This document shows positions 1 through 9,481 of a DNA stretch of 64,000 nucleotides, one piece after another (the first letter of the stretch is position 1; each line of letters starts with the position of its first letter). A program made the translations under genes and the position numbers. The stretch is taken from positions 5,704,001 to 5,768,000 of the forward strand of contig NZ_CP047020.1 of the NCBI RefSeq assembly GCF_009796285.1, given 5' to 3'. The stretch comes from Streptomyces broussonetiae. GTDB lineage: Bacteria; Actinomycetota; Actinomycetes; Streptomycetales; Streptomycetaceae. The notes beneath the pieces were generated by a model. It did not search any database and had not been told where the DNA came from. It worked only from the letters and a program-made list of their open reading frames with translations.

Positions 1-267
1 GCAGTTCTTCCTGTGCGGTTTTCCGCCGACCGGCCCCGGGCGTCCCCGGAGCCGGCCGTTCTCTTGGGTGACCGGGCTGCTGTCCCCTGCCGTCCGGTCA
101 CTTTCCCGGAGCGAGGTCCCACGGCGTACGGCACGACCCGTACACCTCATCGCTCCAGCGAGCCACGCGTGGTTCTGGCGGCCCGCCCCTGGCTGGCACG
201 GACACACCGCTCAACGAAGGTGTGGGTGGGCCGGTCACGCGCCGTACGGGTGAGACGGTGATCGAAC
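1..267. other. Left-edge noncoding stretch
   Basis: No reading frame here shows protein-like composition or a credible start. Short open frames on both strands look like GC-driven noise. It lies downstream of the chorismate mutase gene; I see no clear terminator, tRNA or repeat in it. Confidence 0.5.
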
Positions 268-525
268 TCAGATGCGGCCCCGGCACAGCTCGAGCAGGGT
301 CATCGCGAGGGTGGTGCCGGGCTTGCCGAGGGCCTCGCGGTAGCGGCCGAGGATCTCCATCTCGCGCGAGAGGCTGACCCGCCGGCCGCCGGAGGCGATA
401 CGGGTCTGCTGGACGACGTCGGAGACGGCCATCCGCTCCTGGATGAGGCCGATGATCCGGTCGTCGAGCGCGTCGATCCGCTCACGGGCGTCGGCGATGG
501 TCGCTTCCGGGGAGGTGGTGGTCAT
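268..525 (-). CDS. Chorismate mutase (AroQ type, monofunctional)
   Basis: 85 residues, all-helical, the size of a stand-alone AroQ-type chorismate mutase domain. These enzymes turn chorismate into prephenate, the first step toward Phe and Tyr. The N-terminal helix (IADARERIDALDDRIIGLI) and the later RRVSLSREMEILGRYRE stretch carry the Arg/Asp/Glu pattern typical of the family active site. The ATG is preceded by AGGAG at seven bases. The gene is transcribed away from guaA and follows a leader peptide and hairpin (658-729 and 602-638), so attenuation by charged Phe/Tyr tRNA is likely. Function is confident from family resemblance; kinetics and feedback control are not visible. Confidence 0.85.
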   Translation of the reverse strand: MTTTSPEATIADARERIDALDDRIIGLIQERMAVSDVVQQTRIASGGRRVSLSREMEILGRYREALGKPGTTLAMTLLELCRGRI

Positions 526-601
526 GTCGGGGCTCCTGGCGAAGGTGTCGGGGGCGGCGAAAGCGGCCGAGGTGCCCCGGAACGACAGAACCCGGAAAAC
601 G

Positions 602-638
602 CCAGACGCCCCGGGCCTTGTCGGCCCGGGGCGCCTGG
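602..638 (-). terminator. Attenuator hairpin before chorismate mutase
   Basis: An 11-bp perfect GC-rich stem (607-617 with 623-633, loop 618-622) is extended by a further short stem after one mismatch. On the minus strand it is followed by TTTT. It lies about 20 bases after the leader stop and 77 bases before the chorismate mutase ATG. The flanking AACGCCA and TGGCGTT could pair around it, which offers an extended or competing fold. Confidence 0.7.
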
Positions 639-657
639 GAAGTCGCTTGGCGTTCGC

Positions 658-729
658 TCAAGCAGCACGACCATGGCAGCCGGCGGGCCGGTTGCCATAG
701 GTAAAGACGAAGGTCGAGTGCGAAAGCAT
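658..729 (-). CDS. Leader peptide with Phe/Tyr codons
   Basis: A 23-codon frame starts MLSHSTFVFTYG and includes two Phe codons and one Tyr codon in five residues, just upstream of a terminator hairpin and a gene for Phe/Tyr synthesis. Its opening resembles the M-F-A-H-S-T start I recall for the Streptomyces trp leader peptide. There is no Shine-Dalgarno at usual distance. A CATACT element ends six bases before the ATG, which fits a leaderless transcript. Inference: ribosome stalling at Phe/Tyr codons controls the 602-638 hairpin. Confidence 0.65.
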   Translation of the reverse strand: MLSHSTFVFTYGNRPAGCHGRAA

Positions 730-922
730 GCGGTCAGTATGCCACGCCTCCTCGTCCCGCTTCCCCGTGCCGCTTCCCCGTGCCGCTTCCTCGTCCCGCC
801 TCCCGCCCGGCGGGCCGCTCGGGTCGCTGCCCGGCAGGCCGGTGCGGGTGGACGGACCGGCGGGCGAAGGGGTCCAGAGGCTGAGCCCCCGGTGAACGGG
901 GCCCGTCGCACCGGTACCCCGT

Positions 923-928
923 TAGAAT
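923..928 (+). promoter_or_regulatory. Probable -10 element of guaA
   Basis: TAGAAT lies 40 bases before the guaA GTG start in otherwise GC-rich DNA. I see no convincing -35 hexamer. The 730-920 stretch upstream is GC-rich, with repeated GCTTCCCCGTGCC-like units and no gene. Confidence 0.45.
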
Positions 929-968
929 CAGAACCACAGACCCCCGCCCGACCGCCGGAAGGCACCCC

Positions 969-2549
<1,581 letters not shown>

Positions 2550-2561
2550 CCCCCACGGCCC

Positions 2562-3035
2562 CTACGTGCGCTTGACCGTGCGCAGGGGCTCACCGGGCTT
2601 CCAGACCTGGACGACCAGATACCGCTCGTCCTCCACGTAGGTCCGCACGACCTCCGTCAGCTCGGTACGGAAGAGGTGGAACGGCTGCGGCGGTTCCACC
2701 TCTTTCGCATACCTGACCTTCCGCTCGCCCTCGACCTCGTACGCCCGCCCCGCGATCCGTACGTCACCGCCGCCCATGTCCGTGCCCGCGCCCGGGTTCG
2801 CCTGAAGCGCGAAGCGCGGGTCGCGCCGCAGGTCGAGGGCCTTCAGCGAGCCCGCCATCATGCCGAGCCACAGCTCGCCGTCGCGGAAGTCGGCCTCCAG
2901 GCCGCAGGTGCGCGGCGAGCCGTCCTTGCGCAGGGTCGCGAGGACGTGATGCCGGTGGGCACGGAAGCGCTCCTCGGCGACCCGCGCGGGTTCAGGCGCG
3001 GCGGAGGCGAAGACCGCCCAGTTCATATGCGTCAT
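2562..3035 (-). CDS. PPOX-class pyridoxamine 5'-phosphate oxidase family protein
   Basis: 157 residues from the chosen ATG (MTHMNWAVF); a second ATG lies three codons later. The fold signature is a split-barrel flavin/F420-binding protein: an N-terminal helix, FRAHRHHVLATLRKDGSPRTCG, then GELWLGMMAGSLKALDLRRDPR, the usual strand/turn pattern of this family. Members bind FMN or F420, and many have no assigned substrate. It is divergent from the aldolase gene. An extended frame reaches 3149 but runs into the shared promoter region and was not used. Precise substrate unknown. Confidence 0.75.
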   Translation of the reverse strand: MTHMNWAVFASAAPEPARVAEERFRAHRHHVLATLRKDGSPRTCGLEADFRDGELWLGMMAGSLKALDLRRDPRFALQANPGAGTDMGGGDVRIAGRAYEVEGERKVRYAKEVEPPQPFHLFRTELTEVVRTYVEDERYLVVQVWKPGEPLRTVKRT

Positions 3036-3175
3036 ACGCGCCAGTCTCACCGGCAAAGCGGACAACGTCTGTCGTGTATTCGCTGCGTACGTCATCTTTA
3101 CAAAACACCTCTGCCCTTTTGCGCTGACCGGCGGTAACTTCCGGCGCATACCGCAATTCCAGTGCTGGAGGACCT

Positions 3176-3970
3176 ATGCACGGGCCGACCCCGCCCCTGC
3201 CCCTGCCCACCGACCAGCTGCAGTTCGCCATGCCGCCGATGCACGACTCGGCCGAGGACGAGCGCCGGCACCGCAAGGAGCGGCTCGCCGGAGCCCTGCG
3301 GATCTTCGGACGGGCGGGACTCGAGGACGGGGTCTCCGGGCACATCACGGCACGCGACCCGGAGTTCACCGACTGCTTCTGGGTCAACCCCTTCGGCATG
3401 CCCTTCAAGCACGTCACCGTCGGCGATCTCGTCCTCGTCAACCAGGACGGTCAGGTCGTCGAGGGCCGCTACCACGTCAACCAGGCCGCGTTCACCGTGC
3501 ACGCCCAGGTGCATGCCTCCCGCCCGGACGTCGTCGCCGTCGCCCACTGCCACTCCGTGCACGGCCGCGCCCTTGCCGCACTCGGCGAGCTGATCGACCC
3601 GATCACCCAGGAGAGCTGCGCCTTCTACGAGGACGTGGCGCTCTACGACGCCTACACCGGCGTCGCCGTCGACGCCGAGGAAGGCCGCCGCATCGCCGCC
3701 GCCCTCGGCTCCCGCAAGGCGCTCGTGCTGCGCAACCACGGACCGCTCACCGTCGGCGACTCGGTGGACGCCGCCGCCTGGTGGTTCCTGTCCATGGAGC
3801 GGTCCTGCCAGGTACAGCTGCTGGCGAAGGCGGCCGGCCGGCCGGTCCTCATCGACCACAAACTGGCCGTCGCCACCCGCGAACAGCTCGGCGGCGACCT
3901 GGTGGCCTGGATCAACTACCAGCCGCTGTGGCAGGACATCAGCCGCAGCGAGCCGGACCTGCTCAGCTGA
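3176..3970 (+). CDS. Class II aldolase/adducin family protein
   Basis: 264 residues. Class II aldolase/adducin proteins use a zinc ion held by histidines to cleave or epimerise sugar phosphates such as fuculose-1-P. Candidate ligands are the HAQVHASRPD and AHCHSVHG stretches (about residues 105-125) and the later RNHGPL histidine near residue 184. GGAGG lies four bases before the ATG. The last eight bases overlap the end of the DUF4429 gene on the other strand. Substrate cannot be told from sequence; Streptomyces members are usually left as family-level calls. Confidence 0.8.
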   Translation: MHGPTPPLPLPTDQLQFAMPPMHDSAEDERRHRKERLAGALRIFGRAGLEDGVSGHITARDPEFTDCFWVNPFGMPFKHVTVGDLVLVNQDGQVVEGRYHVNQAAFTVHAQVHASRPDVVAVAHCHSVHGRALAALGELIDPITQESCAFYEDVALYDAYTGVAVDAEEGRRIAAALGSRKALVLRNHGPLTVGDSVDAAAWWFLSMERSCQVQLLAKAAGRPVLIDHKLAVATREQLGGDLVAWINYQPLWQDISRSEPDLLS

Positions 3971-4850
3971 AGCCCCTGAGCACGACGGCCTTCGTCCTTG
4001 CGAACTCCTCGTCGGTGAGCACCCCGTCCCGGTACAGCTCGCCCAACTCCCGCAGCCGACGCAGCAGCACGTCATGGAGATCGGCCTGCGCCGGTACCGC
4101 CGGACGGGACCGGCCCCGTCCGGCACCGGAGTCGTCCGCCCGGGTGGAGGGATGCGGCAGCCGTGCGGTGACGGCCGTCGCGACCAGAGCGGTCAGCAGA
4201 TCCCGCCGCACACTGCCCCACAGGTCCAGCGTGTAGGGGTCCCGCTCGGGCGGCAGCTTGGAGAGCACCGTCTCCGAGGTCACGAACCGCAGGAAGCCGT
4301 CGCCGTACCCGGAGTTGGGCAGCCACTCCACCTGCACCAGGTCGCCCAGCCCGATGATCCGCGGGCCGGTCGCGCGCTTGACCCGGTCGGAGGTGTCGGA
4401 CCAGTCGATGCGCACCTGGTTGCCGTCGAAGGAGACCGTGCCGTCGGAGGACCGCACCGACACCGGGACCGGCGGCCCCGGCAGCAGATAGCCCGTCGTG
4501 GGCTCCTGCGGAATCCCGTCGATGAGCAGCGCGTGCCGGATCTCCTCCGTGAGGTACTCCGCGACCCCCGAGCGGTCCGCGTCCACCGCCAGCCGGTACG
4601 GGTCGGCCGGTTCCGGCAGCCGTCCGCCCGTCGCCTGGAGCAGGGGGTCGGCGCCCTCGCGCAGCCGCATCCGCAGCCGGCCGCGCCTGCGTTCCGCCGC
4701 GTAGACGACGCCCGAGACCGCCTCCAGGGGCACGGAGATCTCTCCGTACGTCTGCCGGAACAGCGGCACGGACCGGTGCAGTCCCGGTGTGATCCGGATC
4801 GTGCTGCCGTCGAAGGCCCAGGTCCCGTCCCGCGCGATGATCTCGGCCAT
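3963..4850 (-). CDS. DUF4429 protein with C-terminal SHOCT domain
   Basis: 295 residues with two repeated beta-rich units: an opening RDGTWAFDGSTIRITP and a second SSDGTVSFDGNQVRIDWSD about 120 residues later. These are the tandem units of DUF4429. The tail LRRLRELGELYRDGVLTDEEFARTKAVVL is a SHOCT (short C-terminal) helical hairpin, a presumed oligomerisation module. The middle is Arg/Gly/Pro-rich linker. Known members resemble PH-like membrane or stress proteins, but no function is established. There is no clear Shine-Dalgarno before the ATG. Confidence 0.75.
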   Translation of the reverse strand: MAEIIARDGTWAFDGSTIRITPGLHRSVPLFRQTYGEISVPLEAVSGVVYAAERRRGRLRMRLREGADPLLQATGGRLPEPADPYRLAVDADRSGVAEYLTEEIRHALLIDGIPQEPTTGYLLPGPPVPVSVRSSDGTVSFDGNQVRIDWSDTSDRVKRATGPRIIGLGDLVQVEWLPNSGYGDGFLRFVTSETVLSKLPPERDPYTLDLWGSVRRDLLTALVATAVTARLPHPSTRADDSGAGRGRSRPAVPAQADLHDVLLRRLRELGELYRDGVLTDEEFARTKAVVLRGFS

Positions 4851-5040
4851 GGGGAAATTCTCGCAGCCGGGTCAACACGGGCGCCTGTACTTCACCCCCC
4901 GTGACCCGGCCCGGCGAACCCCAAGGGCCCGCCGTAGGGCACAATTCGCTGACGACACTGGGCAGTTGCGCGGCTACGGTACGGTCCGCCGAGGGGCCGC
5001 CGGCCGTGCCGGCAAGTCGTGGGGAAGGCGGGCGTCCGGC

Positions 5041-6321
5041 GTGGCGGTGCAGGAGGCGAGACAGAACACGGGTGCCGACGGGACCCACGAGGGCGGCTGT
5101 ACCTGCGGGGACTGTCCGCACGGCGCCCGCGAGGGGCACCGGCGGGCCGTCGCCGCGTTCCTGCGCCGCCGTGACGAGTTCGCGGCCGGGCAGGGTCTGC
5201 CGGCGGCCGTGGCGCACTCGGCCTCCGCGTCCCGCCAGTGGGTCTCCGAGGAGCTGACCCAGCGGGCCGAGGCCGTCGCCGAACGCGGCCGCGCCGAGGG
5301 CGAGGCGTGGCTGGCCGGGCTGTGGCTGCGGACGGTGGTTGCCGTGTGGTGCGCCGTCGTCGTCCTGCTGCTCGGCGAGGCGCTCACCGCGATCGGCACG
5401 GGCTGGACCGGCGCCCGCACCGCGGCCCTGCTCGCCGCGCTCGTCGTCGCGGGCACGCTGAGCACCGCCTGCCGGCTGCACCGGGCCCGTGGCGGAGCGC
5501 TCGCCCCGGTGATCGGCGAGGACAACCGGATGTCCACCTCCCGCACCGTGGCCGCCTGTTGGGTGCTGTTCGTCGGCTACGCCGTCCTGCTGCTCGCCGT
5601 CCGGCTGGCCGCCGCCTCCCACCACGCCGAACGCGACGCGCTGATCTCCGGACTCGACCTCGCCCGCGGCACGGGCGTGGTGACCGTCCTCGCCGTGGTG
5701 TGCGGCATCGCCGTGCTGGTCCGCCGGGTGGTGGGACTGCGCATCCTCGCCCAGCGGCTGCAGAAGGTCCCGGCCCACCGGCCACGCGCCGCCGACCTGC
5801 TCACCGACGACTCCGGCCGGGGTGCCTTCACCGACATCCAGTACGTCGCCATCAGCGCCGTCGCCCTGCTGTTCGCCGCCGTACGACTTGCCCGCCGCCC
5901 CGACCAACTGCCCGACCTGCCCTGGGGGCTGGGCGTCATCGTGCTGATCTCGGCCGCGACCTACCTGGCCGGCAAGTACGCCGAAGGGGGCCGCCCCGTC
6001 GTCCTTTCCGTGGTCCGCACCCGCGAACCCGGCGACCTGGACGGGCCGATCCGCACCGGCGACGACATCGAGATCCGCGGCGCCGGCTTCGTCCCGCCCG
6101 GCGCCCGGAGCGCCGACCGGCTCTCCCGCATGGTGGTCCGCATCGGCACCGTCGACGTGCACGTCCCGCTCGTCCCCGTCACCGGGGGCTTCCGCAACCC
6201 CACCGACCACGTCCTGACCGTCCCCGTACCGGCCGAGGTCGAGCCCGGGGCGGTGGAGGTCCAGGTGGTCACCGCGGCCGGGGTGGCGACCAACCGGTAC
6301 ACGGTCCGGGTGACGGAGTGA
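5041..6321 (+). CDS. Membrane protein with C-terminal IPT/TIG-like domain
   Basis: 426 residues from the GTG at 5041. GGGGAAGG is 12 bases upstream and a second GTG lies at 5047. The N-terminus has a CTCGDCPHG cysteine cluster (possible metal site) and a helical soluble part. Five hydrophobic segments follow between about residues 95 and 310. The last 105 residues (RPVVLSVVRTREPGD to the end) are a soluble beta-sandwich resembling IPT/TIG repeats, a fold often found in adhesion or scaffold proteins. I do not recognise a named family, so function is unknown. Confidence 0.65.
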   Translation: MAVQEARQNTGADGTHEGGCTCGDCPHGAREGHRRAVAAFLRRRDEFAAGQGLPAAVAHSASASRQWVSEELTQRAEAVAERGRAEGEAWLAGLWLRTVVAVWCAVVVLLLGEALTAIGTGWTGARTAALLAALVVAGTLSTACRLHRARGGALAPVIGEDNRMSTSRTVAACWVLFVGYAVLLLAVRLAAASHHAERDALISGLDLARGTGVVTVLAVVCGIAVLVRRVVGLRILAQRLQKVPAHRPRAADLLTDDSGRGAFTDIQYVAISAVALLFAAVRLARRPDQLPDLPWGLGVIVLISAATYLAGKYAEGGRPVVLSVVRTREPGDLDGPIRTGDDIEIRGAGFVPPGARSADRLSRMVVRIGTVDVHVPLVPVTGGFRNPTDHVLTVPVPAEVEPGAVEVQVVTAAGVATNRYTVRVTE

Positions 6322-6433
6322 GACCCGGAGGAATCGCGGGAGCCGGAGAATTCGCGGGAGCCGGGGAAACCGCAGGAACCGGAGGGGTGCCGGGCGGCGG
6401 GCGAGAAGGGCGAGAAGGGCGAGGAGCAGGCCG

Positions 6434-6913
6434 ATGAGCGAGAACGTCCTTTCGGTGATACCGGCCGATCCGCACTGGCAACCGGCGCCCGAACCGGGGC
6501 AGCGCGCCGCGGCCCTGGTGCTGGAGATGGTCTCGGGCGCCCCCGGCGACCCGCACGCCGATCCCGACGCCGTCGAACTGGACGTCGACTGGTACGAGGC
6601 GATCAGCGCCGTCGACTGCGGCCAGAACCTGACGCGCATCGACTGTCCGCACTGCGGCGCCCCCGTCGACCGCGAGTGGTACGCGGACCTCCTGGAGGAG
6701 CACCGGGGCCTGCTGTCCACCCTCGACATCACCACCCCCTGCTGCACCACCGACACCTCCTTGGACCGGTTGGACTACGACTGGCCGTGCGGTTTCGCCC
6801 GCTTCGAGATCGCCGCCTGGAACCCGCAGCGTCTTCACCTCACCGCCGAGGAACTGACCGCCGTGGGCCGGGCTCTCGGCCACCCGGTGCGGCAGATCCT
6901 GGCCCGGATCTGA
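6434..6913 (+). CDS. Hypothetical protein with CPHC motif
   Basis: 159 residues, acidic, soluble. IDCPHCGAPVDREWY (about residues 74-88) and TTPCCTTDT (about 99-107) give two Cys pairs that could form a zinc ribbon or rubredoxin-like knuckle. AGGAG lies eight bases before the ATG. The 112 bases upstream carry imperfect repeats of GGGAGCCGGAGAATTCGC. I do not recognise the family by name; it looks like a Streptomyces conserved hypothetical. Confidence 0.65.
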   Translation: MSENVLSVIPADPHWQPAPEPGQRAAALVLEMVSGAPGDPHADPDAVELDVDWYEAISAVDCGQNLTRIDCPHCGAPVDREWYADLLEEHRGLLSTLDITTPCCTTDTSLDRLDYDWPCGFARFEIAAWNPQRLHLTAEELTAVGRALGHPVRQILARI

Positions 6914-7040
6914 CTCGCCCACCGCTCGCACACCCACCCGAGGTCCGGGAAATTCTCCGGGAGGGGATTGAACGGTCCGTGCTTGTCATACGTATCGTCG
7001 AGTGAGGGCTGGGACGGCGGGCGAGAGGCGGCTGGCGACG

Positions 7041-7571
7041 ATGACTCACGGCATTCGGACCGACACGCACATGGACCGGCTGAACAACGGGCCCCGCGGC
7101 TGGCGGGACACCGCCGCCCACTACGCCCTGCTGCCGCTGCGGGTCTTCCTCGGCGTCACCTTCATCTACGCCGGTCTGGACAAGCTCACCGACAGCGCCT
7201 TCATGAAGTCCGGCGGCGCCGGGTCGGTCGGCGACATCATGCGGGCGGCCCGCGACTCCGCCGCCATCCCGGCCCTGGTCGACCTGGCCCTGAAGAGTCC
7301 GGTCGGCTTCGGCTACGCCATCGCCTTCGGTGAACTGGCCGTCGGCATCGGCACCTTGCTCGGCCTGCTCGCCCGGCTGGCCGCGCTCGGCGGCGCCCTG
7401 ATCTCGCTCAGCCTGTGGCTGACCGTGAGCTGGGCGACGACCCCCTACTACTACGGCAACGACCTCGCCTACCTGATGGCCTGGCTGCCGCTGATCCTCG
7501 CCGGTGCCCCCTACCTCTCCTTGGACGCCGCCTGGCGATCCCGACGCCGACGGCATCAAGGCGCCTGGTAG
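7041..7571 (+). CDS. DoxX family membrane protein
   Basis: 176 residues from the ATG at 7041 (MTHGIRTDTHM); a GAGAGGCGG stretch lies upstream. The pattern is four hydrophobic helices with an N-terminal RVFLGVTFIYAGLDKLTDSAF motif, the hallmark of DoxX/TQO small-subunit-like proteins. In mycobacteria a DoxX protein works with superoxide dismutase in a thiol-oxidation complex; here no partner is adjacent. The SWATTPYYYGNDLAYL segment near residue 140 matches actinobacterial DoxX. Role: membrane redox or integrity, inferred. Confidence 0.8.
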   Translation: MTHGIRTDTHMDRLNNGPRGWRDTAAHYALLPLRVFLGVTFIYAGLDKLTDSAFMKSGGAGSVGDIMRAARDSAAIPALVDLALKSPVGFGYAIAFGELAVGIGTLLGLLARLAALGGALISLSLWLTVSWATTPYYYGNDLAYLMAWLPLILAGAPYLSLDAAWRSRRRRHQGAW

Positions 7572-7615
7572 CCGACAGGAGACCGGCCCCGGTGGGCAGC
7601 TGCCCGGCCCGCTCG

Positions 7616-7825
7616 CTAGCCGCTCTCCGCGCCGCCCCGTCTGCGTATCGCCCGCGTCACGCCCGCCGTGATCCCGGCCAGCACCAGACCGCCCACGACC
7701 AGCGGCACGATCGCGAACCACGGTGTCTCCCACAGGCCGCCCGCGTCCCCCGCGCAGACCGCACCGGCGGCGGTGAAGCAGAGCCCGGCCACCAGCCTCC
7801 CGGGCTGGAACTCATGACGCAGCAC
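7616..7825 (-). CDS. Small membrane protein behind the PspC gene
   Basis: 69 residues from the GTG at 7825, which has GGAGG six bases upstream; an earlier in-frame GTG at 7849 lacks such a site. Two hydrophobic helices (LVAGLCFTAAGAVCAG and FAIVPLVVGGLVLAGITAG) and a basic tail. The start lies inside the last codons of the PspC gene, so the two are translationally coupled and probably act at the same membrane. No family recognised. Confidence 0.65.
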   Translation of the reverse strand: MLRHEFQPGRLVAGLCFTAAGAVCAGDAGGLWETPWFAIVPLVVGGLVLAGITAGVTRAIRRRGGAESG

Positions 7826-9269
7826 GGCTGACCTCCACCTGTCCCGCACCGACCCCGAGCGTGAGGTCCAGCGTCCCGGCTTCCTTGGCGCCCTTGGCCG
7901 GCGCCAGTGTCACGTTCTCCAACCTGCGCGGCTGCACGTCCACGTCCCTCCTGCTGTCCCCCGGCAACCGGATGTCGCCGACTCCCACCTCGATGTTCAT
8001 CCGCACGGTCCCGCCCGCCGGAAGGATCACCTTCAGCTGCCCCGCACCCACATGGGCGTCCGTCGCCACCGTCTGGCCCTTGGCCGGGTGCACCCGGGTC
8101 AGGTCCAGGGTGCCGCGCCCGGTGCCCAGGTCGTAACGCGGCTGTACCTGTGCCGCCGCCGCGGGCGTCCATGAGGTGTTCCTCCAGTGGGTGGTGATGT
8201 CCTTGGGCATGGCCGTCGCCCCGGCGAGCAGCGCCGCCGTGACGAGTGCCAGGAACACCGTCCCGGCTCCCGTACGGCCCAGGAACGCGCTGAGCGTGAG
8301 GCCCAGGCCGAAGACCGCCAGCGCACACGCGAGACCGGTCTGCAGACTGGTGCCCAGCGGGTGAGTGTCCCAGGTCAGCCCCGTGCCCAGGCCGCCCGCC
8401 ACCAGGGCGAGCAGGAACACCCAGCCGCCGATCCAGCGTGGGCCGCGCGGTCTTGGAGGCGCGGCGGGCCGCGGTTGTACGGAGCCCGGGTGCGTCCAGG
8501 GAGTTTCGAGGCGGACGTCGACGACCGAGGTGAGATCCCGCTCGCGGGCGTCGCCCGGCCCCCACAGATAGCCCGTGCCGCCGACGTGGGTGCCGTCCTT
8601 GACGATCGGGTCCCGCCACCACGACGGATAGACGGTGACGACCGGCGGCGCCTGCGCCTCCGGCGGGGCGTCGGCAGCGGCCTGCGCGGCGAGTGGGTCC
8701 GGGTCGGCGGTACCACGGCGCCGTGACCAGTACCCCGAACCCGCGAGCAGCAGGGAGAGCACCACGGCGAAGGTCAGCACCCCGCCGTTTCTCAGCATGG
8801 TCAGGAAGATCCCGCAGCCGACCAGGGCGAACAGCACCGCGGCGAGCGCCTGCCCGTCGACCCGGCCGGTCAACAGCTTGCGCAGCTCGTTCTCCTCCTC
8901 GTCCTCGTACGGCACGAGGAGCCACACGAAGCCGTAGAAGATGAGACCGATGCCACCGGTCGCGGACAGCACGGCCAGCGTGATCCGGAAGATCACCGGA
9001 TCCATGTCCGTCTGCCGGCCCAGGCCCGCGCACACGCCCGCGATCATCTTGTGCCGGCGGTCGCGCCGAAGACGGTCGGGGGCCGTGGCGGCCTGCTCGC
9101 CCTGCTCCTGTTCGTGCCCCTGTCCGCCGGCACCGGTACCGGTACCCGTGCCGGCCGCTCCCGTTCCTCCCGTCGCGGCGGGCCCGGCATCCGTCGGTCC
9201 GGTGCCCGGGGCCGGGCGCGGGCCGGGGCCGGGTCCCGGACCCGTCGCGGCGTGCTCGTGATCCGTCAT
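7812..9269 (-). CDS. PspC domain membrane protein with LiaF-like C-terminus
   Basis: 485 residues. A Pro/Gly/Ala-rich N-terminal tail of about 50 residues precedes a PspC domain (RRDRRHKMIAGVCAGLGRQTDMDPVI; about residues 53-115) with membrane helices. Further helices follow, and a soluble C-terminal beta-rich region (about 375-485) resembles the LiaF/DUF4097-type repeat. PspC and LiaF proteins sense envelope damage and restrain partner kinases. The gene is divergent from a kinase that also begins with a PspC domain, so it is probably the accessory sensor of that two-component pair. Confidence 0.8.
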   Translation of the reverse strand: MTDHEHAATGPGPGPGPRPAPGTGPTDAGPAATGGTGAAGTGTGTGAGGQGHEQEQGEQAATAPDRLRRDRRHKMIAGVCAGLGRQTDMDPVIFRITLAVLSATGGIGLIFYGFVWLLVPYEDEEENELRKLLTGRVDGQALAAVLFALVGCGIFLTMLRNGGVLTFAVVLSLLLAGSGYWSRRRGTADPDPLAAQAAADAPPEAQAPPVVTVYPSWWRDPIVKDGTHVGGTGYLWGPGDARERDLTSVVDVRLETPWTHPGSVQPRPAAPPRPRGPRWIGGWVFLLALVAGGLGTGLTWDTHPLGTSLQTGLACALAVFGLGLTLSAFLGRTGAGTVFLALVTAALLAGATAMPKDITTHWRNTSWTPAAAAQVQPRYDLGTGRGTLDLTRVHPAKGQTVATDAHVGAGQLKVILPAGGTVRMNIEVGVGDIRLPGDSRRDVDVQPRRLENVTLAPAKGAKEAGTLDLTLGVGAGQVEVSRAAS

Positions 9270-9481
9270 GCGTCCATGGTGACGGCCCGGCCGCCGCGAC
9301 GGCAGTCGGGACGACCCTGGCCGAACCCTGAAATCGGCCCCGAGACACAGCCGGGAAGCGTTCGAGCAGCGCAGAGGCGCCGCCGCCCGGTGCTCCCCGA
9401 CCCGGTCCTGCCGAAGATCAGGGGCGTCTCCGGGGCCGACCCTGATGCCTGGCCGCGCCAGGCCGTGTGACCATCATTGGC

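Noticed and set aside
4072..6756. Nearly 900-codon minus-strand frame across the DUF4429 and membrane protein genes
   Set aside because: It crosses two well-supported genes and has repetitive Gly/Arg/Asp composition; no start or domain supports it.
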